A stretch of DNA of 31,555 nucleotides from Bryobacterales bacterium (GCA_016789785.1 JAEUQE010000089.1:1-31555), one strand, 5' to 3'. Counted from the first letter of the stretch, positions 1 through 8,941 are shown. Numbers and translations: made by a program. The notes: generated by a model from the sequence alone, not told the origin.

Positions 1-507
1 GCCCCGCCGCCGGACGAGTTCCAGCCGTGGGAAACCTGCATGACCATCAATCGCACATGGGGATACAACAAGCGAGACCTGCGGTTCAAATCGACCACCG
101 AACTGATTCGCGCCCTGATTGATGCAGCGAGCAAGGGCGGCAACTTTCTTCTGAACGTCGGCCCGACGCCCGAGGGAACAATTCAGCCCGAGTTCGAAGA
201 ACGGCTGAGAGCGATGGGTGAGTGGCTGCGAGTGAATGGTGAATCGATCTATGGGACCACGTATGGTCCGCTGCAATCACTTCCGATCGGTCGCATGACG
301 GCGAAGGGCAAGACTCTGTACCTCCATGTATTCGACATGCCGCAGGATGCCGTGGAACTCGACGGGGTGGCGAAGGTCGCGACCGTGAAGGCACTCGACG
401 GCGGCACTACGCTGAAGTTCACACAGACGGGCGCGAAGCTTCGGATTCCGGTGAGCGGCATCAAAGGAAATCCGCACGCGACGGTGCTTCAGATCGTGAC
501 TCGATAG
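1..507 (+). CDS. alpha-L-fucosidase (GH29), C-terminal part
   Basis: The reading frame is open from the first base, so the gene begins before the window and about 168 C-terminal residues are visible. The segment starts with WETCMTINRTWGYN, then LIDAASKGGNFLLNVGPTPEG, the characteristic end of the GH29 (alpha/beta)8 fucosidase domain. A short C-terminal beta-sandwich-like region follows (about residues 100-168 of the visible part). GH29 enzymes remove alpha-linked L-fucose from glycans, usually in the periplasm or outside the cell. The signal peptide and catalytic nucleophile lie outside the window and cannot be checked. It converges on the next gene with a gap of only 3 bases and no visible terminator. 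Confidence 0.9.
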   Translation, partial: APPPDEFQPWETCMTINRTWGYNKRDLRFKSTTELIRALIDAASKGGNFLLNVGPTPEGTIQPEFEERLRAMGEWLRVNGESIYGTTYGPLQSLPIGRMTAKGKTLYLHVFDMPQDAVELDGVAKVATVKALDGGTTLKFTQTGAKLRIPVSGIKGNPHATVLQIVTR

Positions 508-510
508 TCT

Positions 511-2976
511 CTACTGCGCTTCGCGAGCACGTTGTTCGAAGACACGCCGGGCTTGTTGGAATTGCTCCATCACGTGGCGCTTCTCCTTTTCCGAACGCCA
601 GCCAGCATGCTGCTCAGCCTGCTGAATCGTATCGTCCACAAAGCGAATGAAGTACTCGGCGTCCTCCCGCGAGCGAATGGGCTGCTTTCCTTTGTAGATG
701 TAGATGGGGCCTGTCTCGCCAATCACGAAGCTATCGTCGATGGGATGCTGCGGTTTGCTGTGTGACGCCCGCACCGTAATCCAGCCGCTTCGTGTGATCG
801 GGATGCGCTTGCGAAGTTCGCCGGCCTTCCCGTTGATGACGGCCGTCTCGATCACCTTGCCGTTGAAGAACACCTCCATCTTCTCGATTGGCACAATCGA
901 TTCGACGGAAGCGCGGAGTTCCACGGAACCGCCTGCATCGGGAAGATGGATCTCATCACCGGGAATGCGGCCATCCACATCCACACGCAGTAGCGGGCCG
1001 TTGGTGACAATCGTTCGCCCCTTGCGAATCGCATCCAGCCAGCGTTGCCAATCGAGTTTGTTGCCGAGATACGCATAGATGCGGCTTGATCCGAGGATGG
1101 GCGTGGCATGAAGACCGAGAATCGAATCCTCACCCGCGGAGGCCGTCACTTTGAATCCGCAGTTCAGCGACCGGTGCCAGATATCGCCTGTCGCCGACAT
1201 GTGCTGCGCGCTGGTATGCACTTCGAGATAGTCGAAGGCTTCGTGCGCAAGATCGATCGCGTAGCCGCGAGTTGCCGCGGTCTGCATCTTGATGGGGTCG
1301 CTGGTGAACGGATGAACATATCCGCCGAGTGCGCCCTGGGATCGCGCGAGACGGAACATGTCGGTATTCGAGGGGTAGAGGCTCTCGATCGCGGAGCCCT
1401 CGTAACCAGTGGAGAATGGCGAAATCAGATGCTTGGTAAGGTTGATGAAATTCACGTGGCCATAAAATGGAGGCCGGTATTCCTGATTGAACGTGAGCAG
1501 ATGCTCCACGGTCGATAGCTTGTGCGGGCGGCTTTGCTCGAAGTACTGCACGTCGAACACGCGATGATCTTTGTTCGCGATCTTCTCGCCGATCATAGCG
1601 AGATCCTCGGCACGTGCCATGAACATCAGGTTCTCCGGAGTGTTGTGCAGATTGCCCGCGTAGTTCATGTGAACGTGATCGCTGCCGCTCCACCAACCTG
1701 CGGCTTTCATGCTGGTGAGGGGCTTCAGATCGATATCGGCACTGGTAACTGCACCGGGCCTGATCTGGATCTTACGCGTGACGGGGAGGTACTCAATGCC
1801 ACGCGCGGCTTCGAGAGTTGCTTCGCCAGCGGGCAGATCGACAGTGAATCGATGCTCCGCGTGAAAGAAGTCGCGCATGGAGTGACGTCCCGCCACACGT
1901 TGATAGGAGGTGGGAGGTGTATAGCTCTTGCCGTCGGAACCGGTGAGATAGAAACGGGCAGCTCCGCCAATACGCACTTCCAGCGTGCCCATGGGGCGGC
2001 GGTAAGCGCGGCGCAGAATCTCGATCTTGCGCTCTTCGCCGCCGTGGGTCTTCAACAGACGCAGATCTGAAAGCCCGTGTTCATTGGCGATGTATGCGAT
2101 CCAGTCTCCATCGGGAGACCAGCGCGGATCGAAATGATCGAAGTTGCCAAAGGTGAGTTGATAGGGTTCGCCCCCTTCCGCGGGCAACACGTAGAGGTTG
2201 TTGTACTGGCTGCCCCGATGCGAACTGTACAGAATGCGCTTGCCATCGGAGGACCACTGCGGCTGCGTGCGATAGAGCGTCTCTTCCCGCAGTAGCATGC
2301 GAGCCTTGGTCATCGCTCCGGGTTCGGCGGGAGCACGCCAGATCGCTCCGGAGCCCAGCGGAATTCCACGATTCGACACCAACAGGATTTCCTTACTGTC
2401 GGGCGACCACGCCGGAGAGATGTGGTCATCGTTCTCGCTGAAGTAGAGCCTGGGCCGGCCGAAGCTGTTCTGTGCGGTGATCTGCACTGGCTCACCGATC
2501 CTGCCGTCCTCGAACGAGGTAGCGAAGACGTGATAAGTGTTGCCGGGCTTGTTCTTCACCCATGCGATGCGGCGCCCGTCGGGCGAGAAGACAGGATCAA
2601 GGTGAATGTCGCTGCCGCGAGTGAGCGCGGTGCTCTCGCCAGTGGCCACGTTCAGCAGCATGATGTTGATGCCCGCGGAATCCTCCGTCGTGTACACGAT
2701 CCAGCGTCCATCGGGCGACCAGGAGGGCGAACTGTCGAAGCTGCGATTCGCCGTGAGTTCGTAAGCAGTCGTATCACCGGGCGCGATCTTCCAAATCGAG
2801 CCAGACATGGCGAACGCGATTTCTTTGCCATCAGGCGACCATGCCGGACGCCACGGGGTGCTCGCGGATTGGGGCACATAGAAGCTGTACATGTAGCCGG
2901 TGGCGAACTTCGCGCGTTGGGCTGCAAGACAAGTGCAGAAGAGAAGCAAGGCAATGACAGGCCGCATCGCTGCCAT
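511..2976 (-). CDS. Secreted WD40-like propeller / CehA-McbA family metallohydrolase
   Basis: An 821-residue protein. The N-terminus (MRPVIALLLFCTCLAAQ, following MAA) is a signal peptide, so it is probably exported. Residues about 35-300 hold six WD40-like (PD40/TolB-type) repeats, recognisable as WSPDGKEIAF, WSPDGRWIVY, FSPDGRRIAW, WSPDSKEILL, WSSDGKRILY and WSPDGDWIAY. The second half is a PHP-like CehA/McbA metallohydrolase domain with putative metal ligands in GSDHVHMN, GHVNF, GYVHPF and a late GEDS segment. Named family members hydrolyse carbamate or amide bonds, but the substrate here is unknown. The first ATG is used; a start three codons later gives the same signal peptide. The Shine-Dalgarno sequence is weak. 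It appears to be monocistronic. Confidence 0.85.
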   Translation of the reverse strand: MAAMRPVIALLLFCTCLAAQRAKFATGYMYSFYVPQSASTPWRPAWSPDGKEIAFAMSGSIWKIAPGDTTAYELTANRSFDSSPSWSPDGRWIVYTTEDSAGINIMLLNVATGESTALTRGSDIHLDPVFSPDGRRIAWVKNKPGNTYHVFATSFEDGRIGEPVQITAQNSFGRPRLYFSENDDHISPAWSPDSKEILLVSNRGIPLGSGAIWRAPAEPGAMTKARMLLREETLYRTQPQWSSDGKRILYSSHRGSQYNNLYVLPAEGGEPYQLTFGNFDHFDPRWSPDGDWIAYIANEHGLSDLRLLKTHGGEERKIEILRRAYRRPMGTLEVRIGGAARFYLTGSDGKSYTPPTSYQRVAGRHSMRDFFHAEHRFTVDLPAGEATLEAARGIEYLPVTRKIQIRPGAVTSADIDLKPLTSMKAAGWWSGSDHVHMNYAGNLHNTPENLMFMARAEDLAMIGEKIANKDHRVFDVQYFEQSRPHKLSTVEHLLTFNQEYRPPFYGHVNFINLTKHLISPFSTGYEGSAIESLYPSNTDMFRLARSQGALGGYVHPFTSDPIKMQTAATRGYAIDLAHEAFDYLEVHTSAQHMSATGDIWHRSLNCGFKVTASAGEDSILGLHATPILGSSRIYAYLGNKLDWQRWLDAIRKGRTIVTNGPLLRVDVDGRIPGDEIHLPDAGGSVELRASVESIVPIEKMEVFFNGKVIETAVINGKAGELRKRIPITRSGWITVRASHSKPQHPIDDSFVIGETGPIYIYKGKQPIRSREDAEYFIRFVDDTIQQAEQHAGWRSEKEKRHVMEQFQQARRVFEQRAREAQ

Positions 2977-3117
2977 TATCCATCAGGCTGGCTTCGCGCA
3001 TCCCTCCGTCCGCATGCCGCGAGAAAAAACTCAGATGGGCATGTCCACTTCGGCCGCGGCGCATCGCCAAAGGAAATAGGCGTCAGAGAACGCCGCATCG
3101 AATGAAGGAGAGCACAC

Positions 3118-3633
3118 ATGACACCGGCCCAGCAAATCATCGCCAGCACCTTCCATGCCTTCGGATCACCGGAGCATTATCCCGGACAGCGCCGGACCAC
3201 GCGCAGCCGTCAGGAACTGACCGGACTGGTGCGCTCAGTCGCCGGGATCGTCGTCGACATCGTCCAGAGGCGCGCCCTGACCGATGTGAGCCGGCTTACA
3301 ACCGGGCTGGCCGGCATCCTGACTTCGTTCCCGGCGTTCAGCACTGCGACGGGCTTCAGGGTAAAAATGGAGGACATCATCGTGTCGAGCCTCCAGTCTG
3401 GCTGGGACACACTCGGCAGTCTGGTGGGGCGCATCTCCGCTGCTACCGCACAGTGTGCGGAGCAAAACGTCCTGCGCTACACGGGCAGGACGCTCGTGAG
3501 CCTGAGCGAACGGGAGTTGGAGGATCTGGTGGCGTCTCTCATCGTGACGGCAATCGCAGCGCTCCACGGCCATATCCCGCGTTCCGCCGTCAGCAAAGCG
3601 GACAAGTGGCATGAGTTGACGAGCACGTGGTAA
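3118..3633 (+). CDS. Hypothetical protein, unrecognised family
   Basis: A 171-residue protein that I do not recognise. Its start is well supported: AAGGAG at 3105-3110 lies seven bases before the ATG. No signal peptide or clear membrane segment is visible. It contains amphipathic helices, for example RSVAGIVVDIVQRRALTDVS and ELEDLVASLIVTAIAALHG, and a single cysteine. It looks like a soluble, mostly helical protein. An overlapping frame starting at 3102 and ending at 3614 lacks a good ribosome site and is arginine-rich, as expected of a shadow. It sits alone between the metallohydrolase and rnr and converges on rnr. No function is proposed. Confidence 0.7.
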   Translation: MTPAQQIIASTFHAFGSPEHYPGQRRTTRSRQELTGLVRSVAGIVVDIVQRRALTDVSRLTTGLAGILTSFPAFSTATGFRVKMEDIIVSSLQSGWDTLGSLVGRISAATAQCAEQNVLRYTGRTLVSLSERELEDLVASLIVTAIAALHGHIPRSAVSKADKWHELTSTW

Positions 3634-3652
3634 TTGACCCGTCAAGGACCAC
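3627..3652. terminator. Possible bidirectional terminator between convergent genes
   Basis: A two-step inverted repeat overlaps the stop of the hypothetical gene: GTGGT (3627-3631) pairs with ACCAC (3648-3652), and inside it TTGAC (3634-3638) faces GTCAA (3641-3645), leaving a short loop and a 2x2 internal mismatch. No T-run follows, so this is only a weak candidate for terminating either convergent gene. Confidence 0.3.
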
Positions 3653-3660
3653 ACGCCGCA

Positions 3661-5949
3661 TTATCCCGTTTCCCTTTTGCGCTTCTTGCGGCGAGTCTCT
3701 TCGATGATGGAGAACTGCAGTTTCTTCTCCACGGCGTCTACACGGTCGAGACAGACGCGCACGTGATCGCCGATGCGGAAGACACGCTTTGAACGCTCGC
3801 CGACGATCTCGCGGGTGTTCTCCTTGTAGCCGTAGCGATCGCCAGGCAGAGTGTCGATCAGAACCAGTCCCTCCACAAAGAGGCCTTCCAATTCGACGAA
3901 GAAGCCGTATTTCGCGGTTTGAATGATCAGCCCGGAAAACTCTTCGCCGACACGGTTGATCATGTACTTCAGCTTCTTCCACTCGACGAGTTCACGCTCG
4001 GCCTCGGCGGCGCGGCGCTCCGTGAACGAGTTGTCATCGGTGATCTCGCGGAGATGCGAATCAACGAAGGGTGCACCGCCACCGTCAAGCCAGGCGCCGA
4101 GAATGCGATGCACCATCAGGTCGGGATAACGGCGAATGGGTGACGTGAAGTGCGTGTAGGTCGGCGCAGCAAGTGCGAAGTGGCCCGAGTTCTTCTCGCT
4201 GTAGCGCGCCTGTTTGAGTGACCGCAGCATCAGATAGCTGAGGATACGCTCTTCGGGCTTGCCCTCGATCTTCTGCACGAGCTTCTGGTACTGGCGCGAA
4301 GAGATCGTGATCTTGTCCTCCATCACAATGTCCTTGCGCACCTTGCGCCCGTCGCGGCGCCGGTCGACATGAGCGAACCGCTTCGCGGGGATCGCGCCGA
4401 CACCAAGCGAATAACCGAAGTGAGCCGCGATGAGTTCGAAGTCGGCGACACGTTTCGCATCGGGCTGTTCGTGAATGCGGTAGACACTGGGCCAGCCGAG
4501 ACCTTCCAAGCGTCCCGCGACTGCTTCGTTGGCCGACAACATGAACTCTTCGATGAGCCGGTGGGCGATGTTGCGGGGCGCACGGCGCACACCCACCATC
4601 TCGCCGAACTCGTCGAACTCGATCAGCGGTTCGGGGAGATCGAAGTCGATGGAACCTCGCCGGACACGTTTGCGATTGAGAATTTCAGCGAGTTCACGCA
4701 TGAGTTCGAAGCGTGCGATCAGCGGCTGATAGCGCTCGCGTTGCGCGGCATCGCCTTCCAGCAGCAGATGCACGTTGGTGTACGTCATGCGCTCGACGCT
4801 CCGGATCACACCACGCGTGAACCGCTGCGCGACGATGTCGCCCTGATGGTCGATCTCCAGAATCGCCGACATCACCAAACGGTCTACCTGCGGCTTGAGC
4901 GAACAGATTTCCGTAGAGAGTTCGACAGGCAGCATGGGCACGGCGCGATCCGGGAAATAGACGCTGGTGCCGCGCAGCAGCGCCTCGCGGTCGATGGAAG
5001 TGCCTGGCGTGACGTAGTGGCTCACGTCAGCGATGTGCACTTGAAGTGCATAGTGGCCGTTGGGCAGACGCTCCACCCACACCGCATCATCGAAGTCACG
5101 CGCGGTTTCGCCGTCGATGGTGACGATATCGAGGTGCCGGAAATCTTCGCGCCCTTCAAGATCGGTTTCCGAAACGGACTGCGGCGCCCGGCGAGCCGCT
5201 TCCAACACGCTTTCGGGGAACCGGTGCGGGATGTGATGCTTGCGGATCATGATCTCGACGTCGACACCGAAATCGTCGGGATGCCCGAGCACCTCAATCA
5301 CCCGGCCAATCGCGTTGTCGTTGCCTTCCGGGTACTCCAGGATCTCGACCTGAACGATGAGACCATCGAGATCTTCGGGGCCGTGGATCTCGATCTGCTT
5401 CGTGCCGACGCGATGCACTGGCGATGAGGAAGGAGGCAGTTCGAGACCATCGGGAATGAGAATCCACTGTTGAATGCGATCGTCGTGCGGGATGACGAAC
5501 GAGCCGCGGCGGCGGATCTGAAACTCGCCCACCACTTCCTGATGCGCGCGTTTGAGAATGCGGACGATTTCGGCTTCGGCGCGGCCGCGATCTCCAATCC
5601 GAAGAATGCGCGCAAGCACACGATCTCCATGCATCGCCTTTTCCGCCTCGCCGGGAGGAAGGAACAAATCGCCACTGATGCCTTCCATGGGTGGATCCAT
5701 CGCCACGAACCCGTAGCCGTCGCGATGGGCAATCATGCGCCCAACCGCAAACTCGCGGCTGGACCGGGTGACGACGTAGTGGCCGGACCGCGTCTCGATC
5801 AGATCGCCCTTTGCGTCCAGCCGTTCGAGTGCGCGTTCCAGATCCTCGCGAGCCTGTCCCTTGACGCCAAACTCACGCACCAGTTGCTTGAAACTTGCAT
5901 GAGCGCGAGGGAGCCGCGCAATGTGTTCCAGGAGTTCGGTATCAGTCAT
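3661..5949 (-). CDS. rnr: Ribonuclease R
   Basis: A 762-residue 3'-to-5' exoribonuclease that degrades structured RNA and takes part in mRNA and rRNA turnover. The order is an N-terminal winged-helix-like segment, cold-shock/OB domains (about residues 65-230, with VGRMIAHRDGYGFV and GDLFLPPGEAEKAMHGDRVLARI), the central RNB catalytic domain with the acidic motif ETARDFDDAVW, ALQVHIADVSHYV and HFTSPIRRYPDLMVHR, then a C-terminal S1 domain (about 650-740). The tail is basic (RRKKRKRETG), as in other RNase R proteins. Length is normal for the family. The start is 21 bases from the upstream edge of the divergent gene, so both promoters must be packed into or overlap that space. Confidence 0.95.
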   Translation of the reverse strand: MTDTELLEHIARLPRAHASFKQLVREFGVKGQAREDLERALERLDAKGDLIETRSGHYVVTRSSREFAVGRMIAHRDGYGFVAMDPPMEGISGDLFLPPGEAEKAMHGDRVLARILRIGDRGRAEAEIVRILKRAHQEVVGEFQIRRRGSFVIPHDDRIQQWILIPDGLELPPSSSPVHRVGTKQIEIHGPEDLDGLIVQVEILEYPEGNDNAIGRVIEVLGHPDDFGVDVEIMIRKHHIPHRFPESVLEAARRAPQSVSETDLEGREDFRHLDIVTIDGETARDFDDAVWVERLPNGHYALQVHIADVSHYVTPGTSIDREALLRGTSVYFPDRAVPMLPVELSTEICSLKPQVDRLVMSAILEIDHQGDIVAQRFTRGVIRSVERMTYTNVHLLLEGDAAQRERYQPLIARFELMRELAEILNRKRVRRGSIDFDLPEPLIEFDEFGEMVGVRRAPRNIAHRLIEEFMLSANEAVAGRLEGLGWPSVYRIHEQPDAKRVADFELIAAHFGYSLGVGAIPAKRFAHVDRRRDGRKVRKDIVMEDKITISSRQYQKLVQKIEGKPEERILSYLMLRSLKQARYSEKNSGHFALAAPTYTHFTSPIRRYPDLMVHRILGAWLDGGGAPFVDSHLREITDDNSFTERRAAEAERELVEWKKLKYMINRVGEEFSGLIIQTAKYGFFVELEGLFVEGLVLIDTLPGDRYGYKENTREIVGERSKRVFRIGDHVRVCLDRVDAVEKKLQFSIIEETRRKKRKRETG

Positions 5950-5982
5950 GACGGATCGCTTCTACCTAGTATGCTAAAGCTG

Positions 5983-6465
5983 ATGGAACTCAAAGCAATC
6001 CGGCTGGATATTCCCAGTGGCGCGAACATCATCCTTGGTCAATCGCATTTCATCAAGACGGTGGAAGACATCTACGAGGCGATCGTGAACACCGTGCCGC
6101 AGATGAAGTTCGGCGTCGCGTTCAACGAAGCATCGGGCGCGTGCCTGACGCGCGTGGAAGGGAATGATGAGCAGATGAAGGCTTCCGCGTTGACGAACGC
6201 ACAAGCCGTGGGAGCGGGCCACTCGTTCATCGTCGTGATGAAGGATGGATTTCCGATCAATGTTCTTGGGCGGATCAAAGATGTGCCCGAAGTGGTGGGT
6301 CTCTTCTGCGCAACCGCGAATCCGGTGGAAGTGATTGTTGCTGAAACAGAGCAGGGACGCGGGATTCTTGGCGTTGTGGATGGCTCCTCGCCGAAGGGCG
6401 TGGAAGATGCGGCGGGCGTCGAGTGGCGTCATGGCTTCCTGCGAAAGATCGGATACAAGCGATGA
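5983..6465 (+). CDS. Adenosine-specific kinase family protein (DUF355)
   Basis: A 160-residue soluble protein matching the adenosine-specific kinase/DUF355 family. Recognisable segments are MELKAIRLDIPSGANIILGQ, SHFIKTVEDIYEAIVNTVPQ, KFGVAFNEASGACLTR, AGHSFIVVMKDGFPINVLGR, a conserved CATANPVEVIVAETEQGRGI segment and VVDGSSPKGVE. Family naming rests on archaeal work and the cellular role in bacteria is poorly defined. The ATG at 5983 is chosen because relatives begin MELK; the in-frame ATG at 5971 would add four residues. The open frame runs further upstream, but there it lies antisense to rnr. Its stop overlaps the next ATG (ATGA), so the next gene is translationally coupled. Confidence 0.85.
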   Translation: MELKAIRLDIPSGANIILGQSHFIKTVEDIYEAIVNTVPQMKFGVAFNEASGACLTRVEGNDEQMKASALTNAQAVGAGHSFIVVMKDGFPINVLGRIKDVPEVVGLFCATANPVEVIVAETEQGRGILGVVDGSSPKGVEDAAGVEWRHGFLRKIGYKR

Positions 6466-7484
6466 TCATTGCATCGGAACAGGAACTGGAAGAACTGTTG
6501 TCACGCCCGAGTGAGGCGGACGCGAAGTTGATGGCGGGCCTGGATGGGCCGCTGATCCTCCTGGGCGCGGGCGGGAAGATGGGTCCGACGCTGGCGAGGC
6601 GCGCGGCACGCGCAGCGCAGGAAGCTGGAGTGGAGCGGCGCGTGATTGCGGTCTCGCGATACTCAAACGCACAAGCGCAGGAGCGGCTGAACAGTTGGGG
6701 TGTGGAAACGATCAGCGCCGATCTTCTTGATCGCGAGCAACTGGCAGTCCTGCCGGATGCGCCGAATGTCATCTACCTGGCGGCGCGCAAGTTCGGCTCG
6801 ACGGGAGCCGAGCACCTGACATGGGGCATGAACGCATGGCTGCCGGGATTGGTGGCGGAACGCTACCGCTCGGCGCGGATTGTGGCGTTGTCGAGTGGCA
6901 ACATCTATCCATTTACGCCGGTCACGTCGGGAGGTGCGATCGAAGGTACTCGTTTGGAGCCGGTGGGCGAGTATGGACAATCGGTGCTGGCGCGCGAACG
7001 GCTGTTTGAGTATTTCTCGTCGCGCTATCAAACTCCGGTGGCACTGATCCGGCTGAACTACGCCGTGGAGTTGCGCTACGGTGTGCTGCTCGACGTGGGC
7101 ACGGCAGTGTTTGAACGCAGGCCTGTGGATTTGTCGATGGGAAACGCCAACGTGATCTGGCAGGGCGATGCGAATTCAGTAATCCTGCGAGCACTGGGGA
7201 TTTGCGCGTCGCCACCCGAAGTGTTGAACCTCACCGGGCCCGAAACATTATCGGTGCGTTATGTCGCGGAGCGTTTCGGCAGGCATTTCGGAGTTGCGCC
7301 GGAGTTCACGGGTTCAGAGTCGCCAACGGCCTTGCTGAACAACGCAGCCAAGTGCCATCGCTTGTTCGGCTATCCGACAGTCACCCCGGATGAACTCATC
7401 GAATGGACCGCGAGTTGGATCGGCATGGGCGGCATCACGCACGGCAAACCGACGAAGTTCGCCGTGCGGGATGGGAAGTTCTGA
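6462..7484 (+). CDS. NAD-dependent epimerase/dehydratase-like protein (extended SDR)
   Basis: A 340-residue extended short-chain dehydrogenase/reductase. The cofactor loop is LILLGAGGKMGPTLARRAA (about residues 30-48), followed by IYLAARKFGS and the serine-containing strand IVALSSGNIYPFTP. The C-terminal half has NVIWQGDANSVILRAL and LNLTGPETLSVRYVAERFG, typical of sugar-nucleotide epimerase relatives. The usual catalytic YxxxK reads Y-G-Q-S-V (within EYGQSVLARER), so the lysine is replaced by valine. Substrate and activity are therefore uncertain. The ATG at 6462 overlaps the stop of the kinase-family gene in ATGA; an open extension back to 6423 has no better start. It converges on the DUF1501 gene 20 bases away. 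Confidence 0.88.
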   Translation: MIIASEQELEELLSRPSEADAKLMAGLDGPLILLGAGGKMGPTLARRAARAAQEAGVERRVIAVSRYSNAQAQERLNSWGVETISADLLDREQLAVLPDAPNVIYLAARKFGSTGAEHLTWGMNAWLPGLVAERYRSARIVALSSGNIYPFTPVTSGGAIEGTRLEPVGEYGQSVLARERLFEYFSSRYQTPVALIRLNYAVELRYGVLLDVGTAVFERRPVDLSMGNANVIWQGDANSVILRALGICASPPEVLNLTGPETLSVRYVAERFGRHFGVAPEFTGSESPTALLNNAAKCHRLFGYPTVTPDELIEWTASWIGMGGITHGKPTKFAVRDGKF

Positions 7485-7504
7485 GCGAGAGAAGGGAGAA
7501 CTCG

Positions 7505-8938
7505 TCAGCTCGTGATTTGTTTGATGGGATCGCCATACACATCAGTGAGGCGCATGCGGCGGCCTTGATAGGCGTAGGTGAGGCGCGTGTGATCCATGCC
7601 GAGCAGATGCAGAATCGTGGCGTGGAGATCGTGGACGGTGATAGGTTGCACTTCGGCCTTGTATCCGAAATCGTCACTGGCGCCGATCGATTGGCCGCCC
7701 TTGATCTTCGCGCCAGTCATCCAGATGGTCATCGTGCCCGGATTGTGATCGCGGCCCACACCGCGCTGTGAAATCGGCATGCGGCCGAACTCGCTTTGCC
7801 ACATGACAAGTGTGTTGTCAATCAAGCCGCGAGCCTTCAAATCCTTCAACAGGCCGGCGATCGGAAGGTCGGTCTCAGCGGCATGCTGCGTGTGGTTTCC
7901 GCGAATATCACTGTGCGCGTCCCATGTGTCGGAGTTCTGGTTGCCGAGCCCGCCGTGATAAAGCTGCACAAATCGTACACCGCGTTCGACGAGCCGGCGC
8001 GCAATCAAGCACTGCCGTCCGAAGGGTTCCGTGATCGGATCATCCAGGCCGTAGAGTTTTCGCGTCGCCTCGGATTCATTGTTGAGGTCCACCGCCTCCG
8101 GCGCGCAAGCCTGCATGCGATACGCCAGTTCATAGGATGAAATGCGAGCTGCCAGTTCGGAGTTCGCCGGATTGCGCGATTCATCCAGCGCGTTGAGCTT
8201 CCCCAAGAGAGCGAGGCGCGCTCTTTGTTGTTCGGCAGACACACCGGCCGGCGGCTTGAGATCGATGATCGGATCGCCCGCGGAACGGAAGATCGTGCCT
8301 TGATACACAGCGGGCATGTAGCCAGCGGTCCAATTCGCGGGCCCGCCGAACGGGCCTCCGCGCGCATCGAACACCACCACGAACGCCGGCAGGCTTTGAT
8401 TTTCGGAGCCAAGCCCGTAAGTCACCCACGCGCCGACGCTCGGCGCACCCATGCGCACAGTGCCGGTGGCGAGTTCGTAGTGCGCCATCACATGATCGTT
8501 GGACCGGCCCACCACCGATTTGATCAGAGCAAGTTCATCAATATGTGAGGCAACGTGGGGAAACAGTTCGGAGACCTCGAGTCCCGATTGGCCGTATCGT
8601 TTGAACTCGAAGGGCGAGGGCATCAGGGGTCCCGGATGTCCCTGGCGCACGACGATGTCACCTTTGCCTTCGAGTGGCTGACCTGCGTATTTCCTCAGTG
8701 CCGGCTTCGGATCGAAAGTGTCCATCTGGCTGACACCGCCACTCATGAAGAGCGAAATCACAGCTTTCGCACGTGGCTCGAAATGCGGCTTCTTCGGCGA
8801 GAACGGCGATTCGATATCACCCGCGCCGCACGCCGGCGCCGCGAGCAAGCCCTGCTGGTTGAGGAGAGATGCCAGTGCGAGGCCGCTCAGCCCACCGCCA
8901 GCTTCAAAGAGGAACTTTCTGCGTGAGACGATTGGCAT
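7505..8938 (-). CDS. DUF1501 family Tat-exported protein
   Basis: A 477-residue protein with a twin-arginine signal at its N-terminus (SRRKFLFEAGGGLSGLALAS), predicting folded export through Tat. The body is the DUF1501 (alkaline-phosphatase/sulphatase-like superfamily) domain, seen in AKAVISLFMSGGVSQMDTFD, RQGHPGPLMPSPFEF, VRFVQLYHGG, NTLVMWQSEFGRMP and the C-terminal GRDHNPGTMTIWMTG. The biochemical role of DUF1501 is not firmly established. It begins 3 bases after the stop of the upstream DUF1549/DUF1553 gene, so the two form one transcript. This pairing is standard in Planctomycetes, Verrucomicrobia and Bryobacterales and is often linked to polysaccharide degradation. Confidence 0.93.
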   Translation of the reverse strand: MPIVSRRKFLFEAGGGLSGLALASLLNQQGLLAAPACGAGDIESPFSPKKPHFEPRAKAVISLFMSGGVSQMDTFDPKPALRKYAGQPLEGKGDIVVRQGHPGPLMPSPFEFKRYGQSGLEVSELFPHVASHIDELALIKSVVGRSNDHVMAHYELATGTVRMGAPSVGAWVTYGLGSENQSLPAFVVVFDARGGPFGGPANWTAGYMPAVYQGTIFRSAGDPIIDLKPPAGVSAEQQRARLALLGKLNALDESRNPANSELAARISSYELAYRMQACAPEAVDLNNESEATRKLYGLDDPITEPFGRQCLIARRLVERGVRFVQLYHGGLGNQNSDTWDAHSDIRGNHTQHAAETDLPIAGLLKDLKARGLIDNTLVMWQSEFGRMPISQRGVGRDHNPGTMTIWMTGAKIKGGQSIGASDDFGYKAEVQPITVHDLHATILHLLGMDHTRLTYAYQGRRMRLTDVYGDPIKQITS

Positions 8939-8941
8939 CTG

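Noticed and set aside
3079..3094. GGCGT/ACGCC hairpin upstream of the hypothetical gene
   Set aside because: A five-base stem with a six-base loop is expected by chance in GC-rich DNA, and no riboswitch-like structure surrounds it.
3102..3614. Alternative frame overlapping the hypothetical gene
   Set aside because: It has no ribosome site and an arginine-rich, low-complexity translation; the frame starting at 3118 has a strong Shine-Dalgarno sequence.
4369..5427. Long open frame (352 codons) on the plus strand
   Set aside because: It lies fully antisense to rnr, whose domains are intact. Such frames are common in GC-rich genes, and the predicted protein resembles no family.
5470..5982. Upstream extension of the adenosine-specific-kinase-family gene
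   Set aside because: The added residues are antisense to rnr and have no family similarity; the conserved protein begins at MELK.
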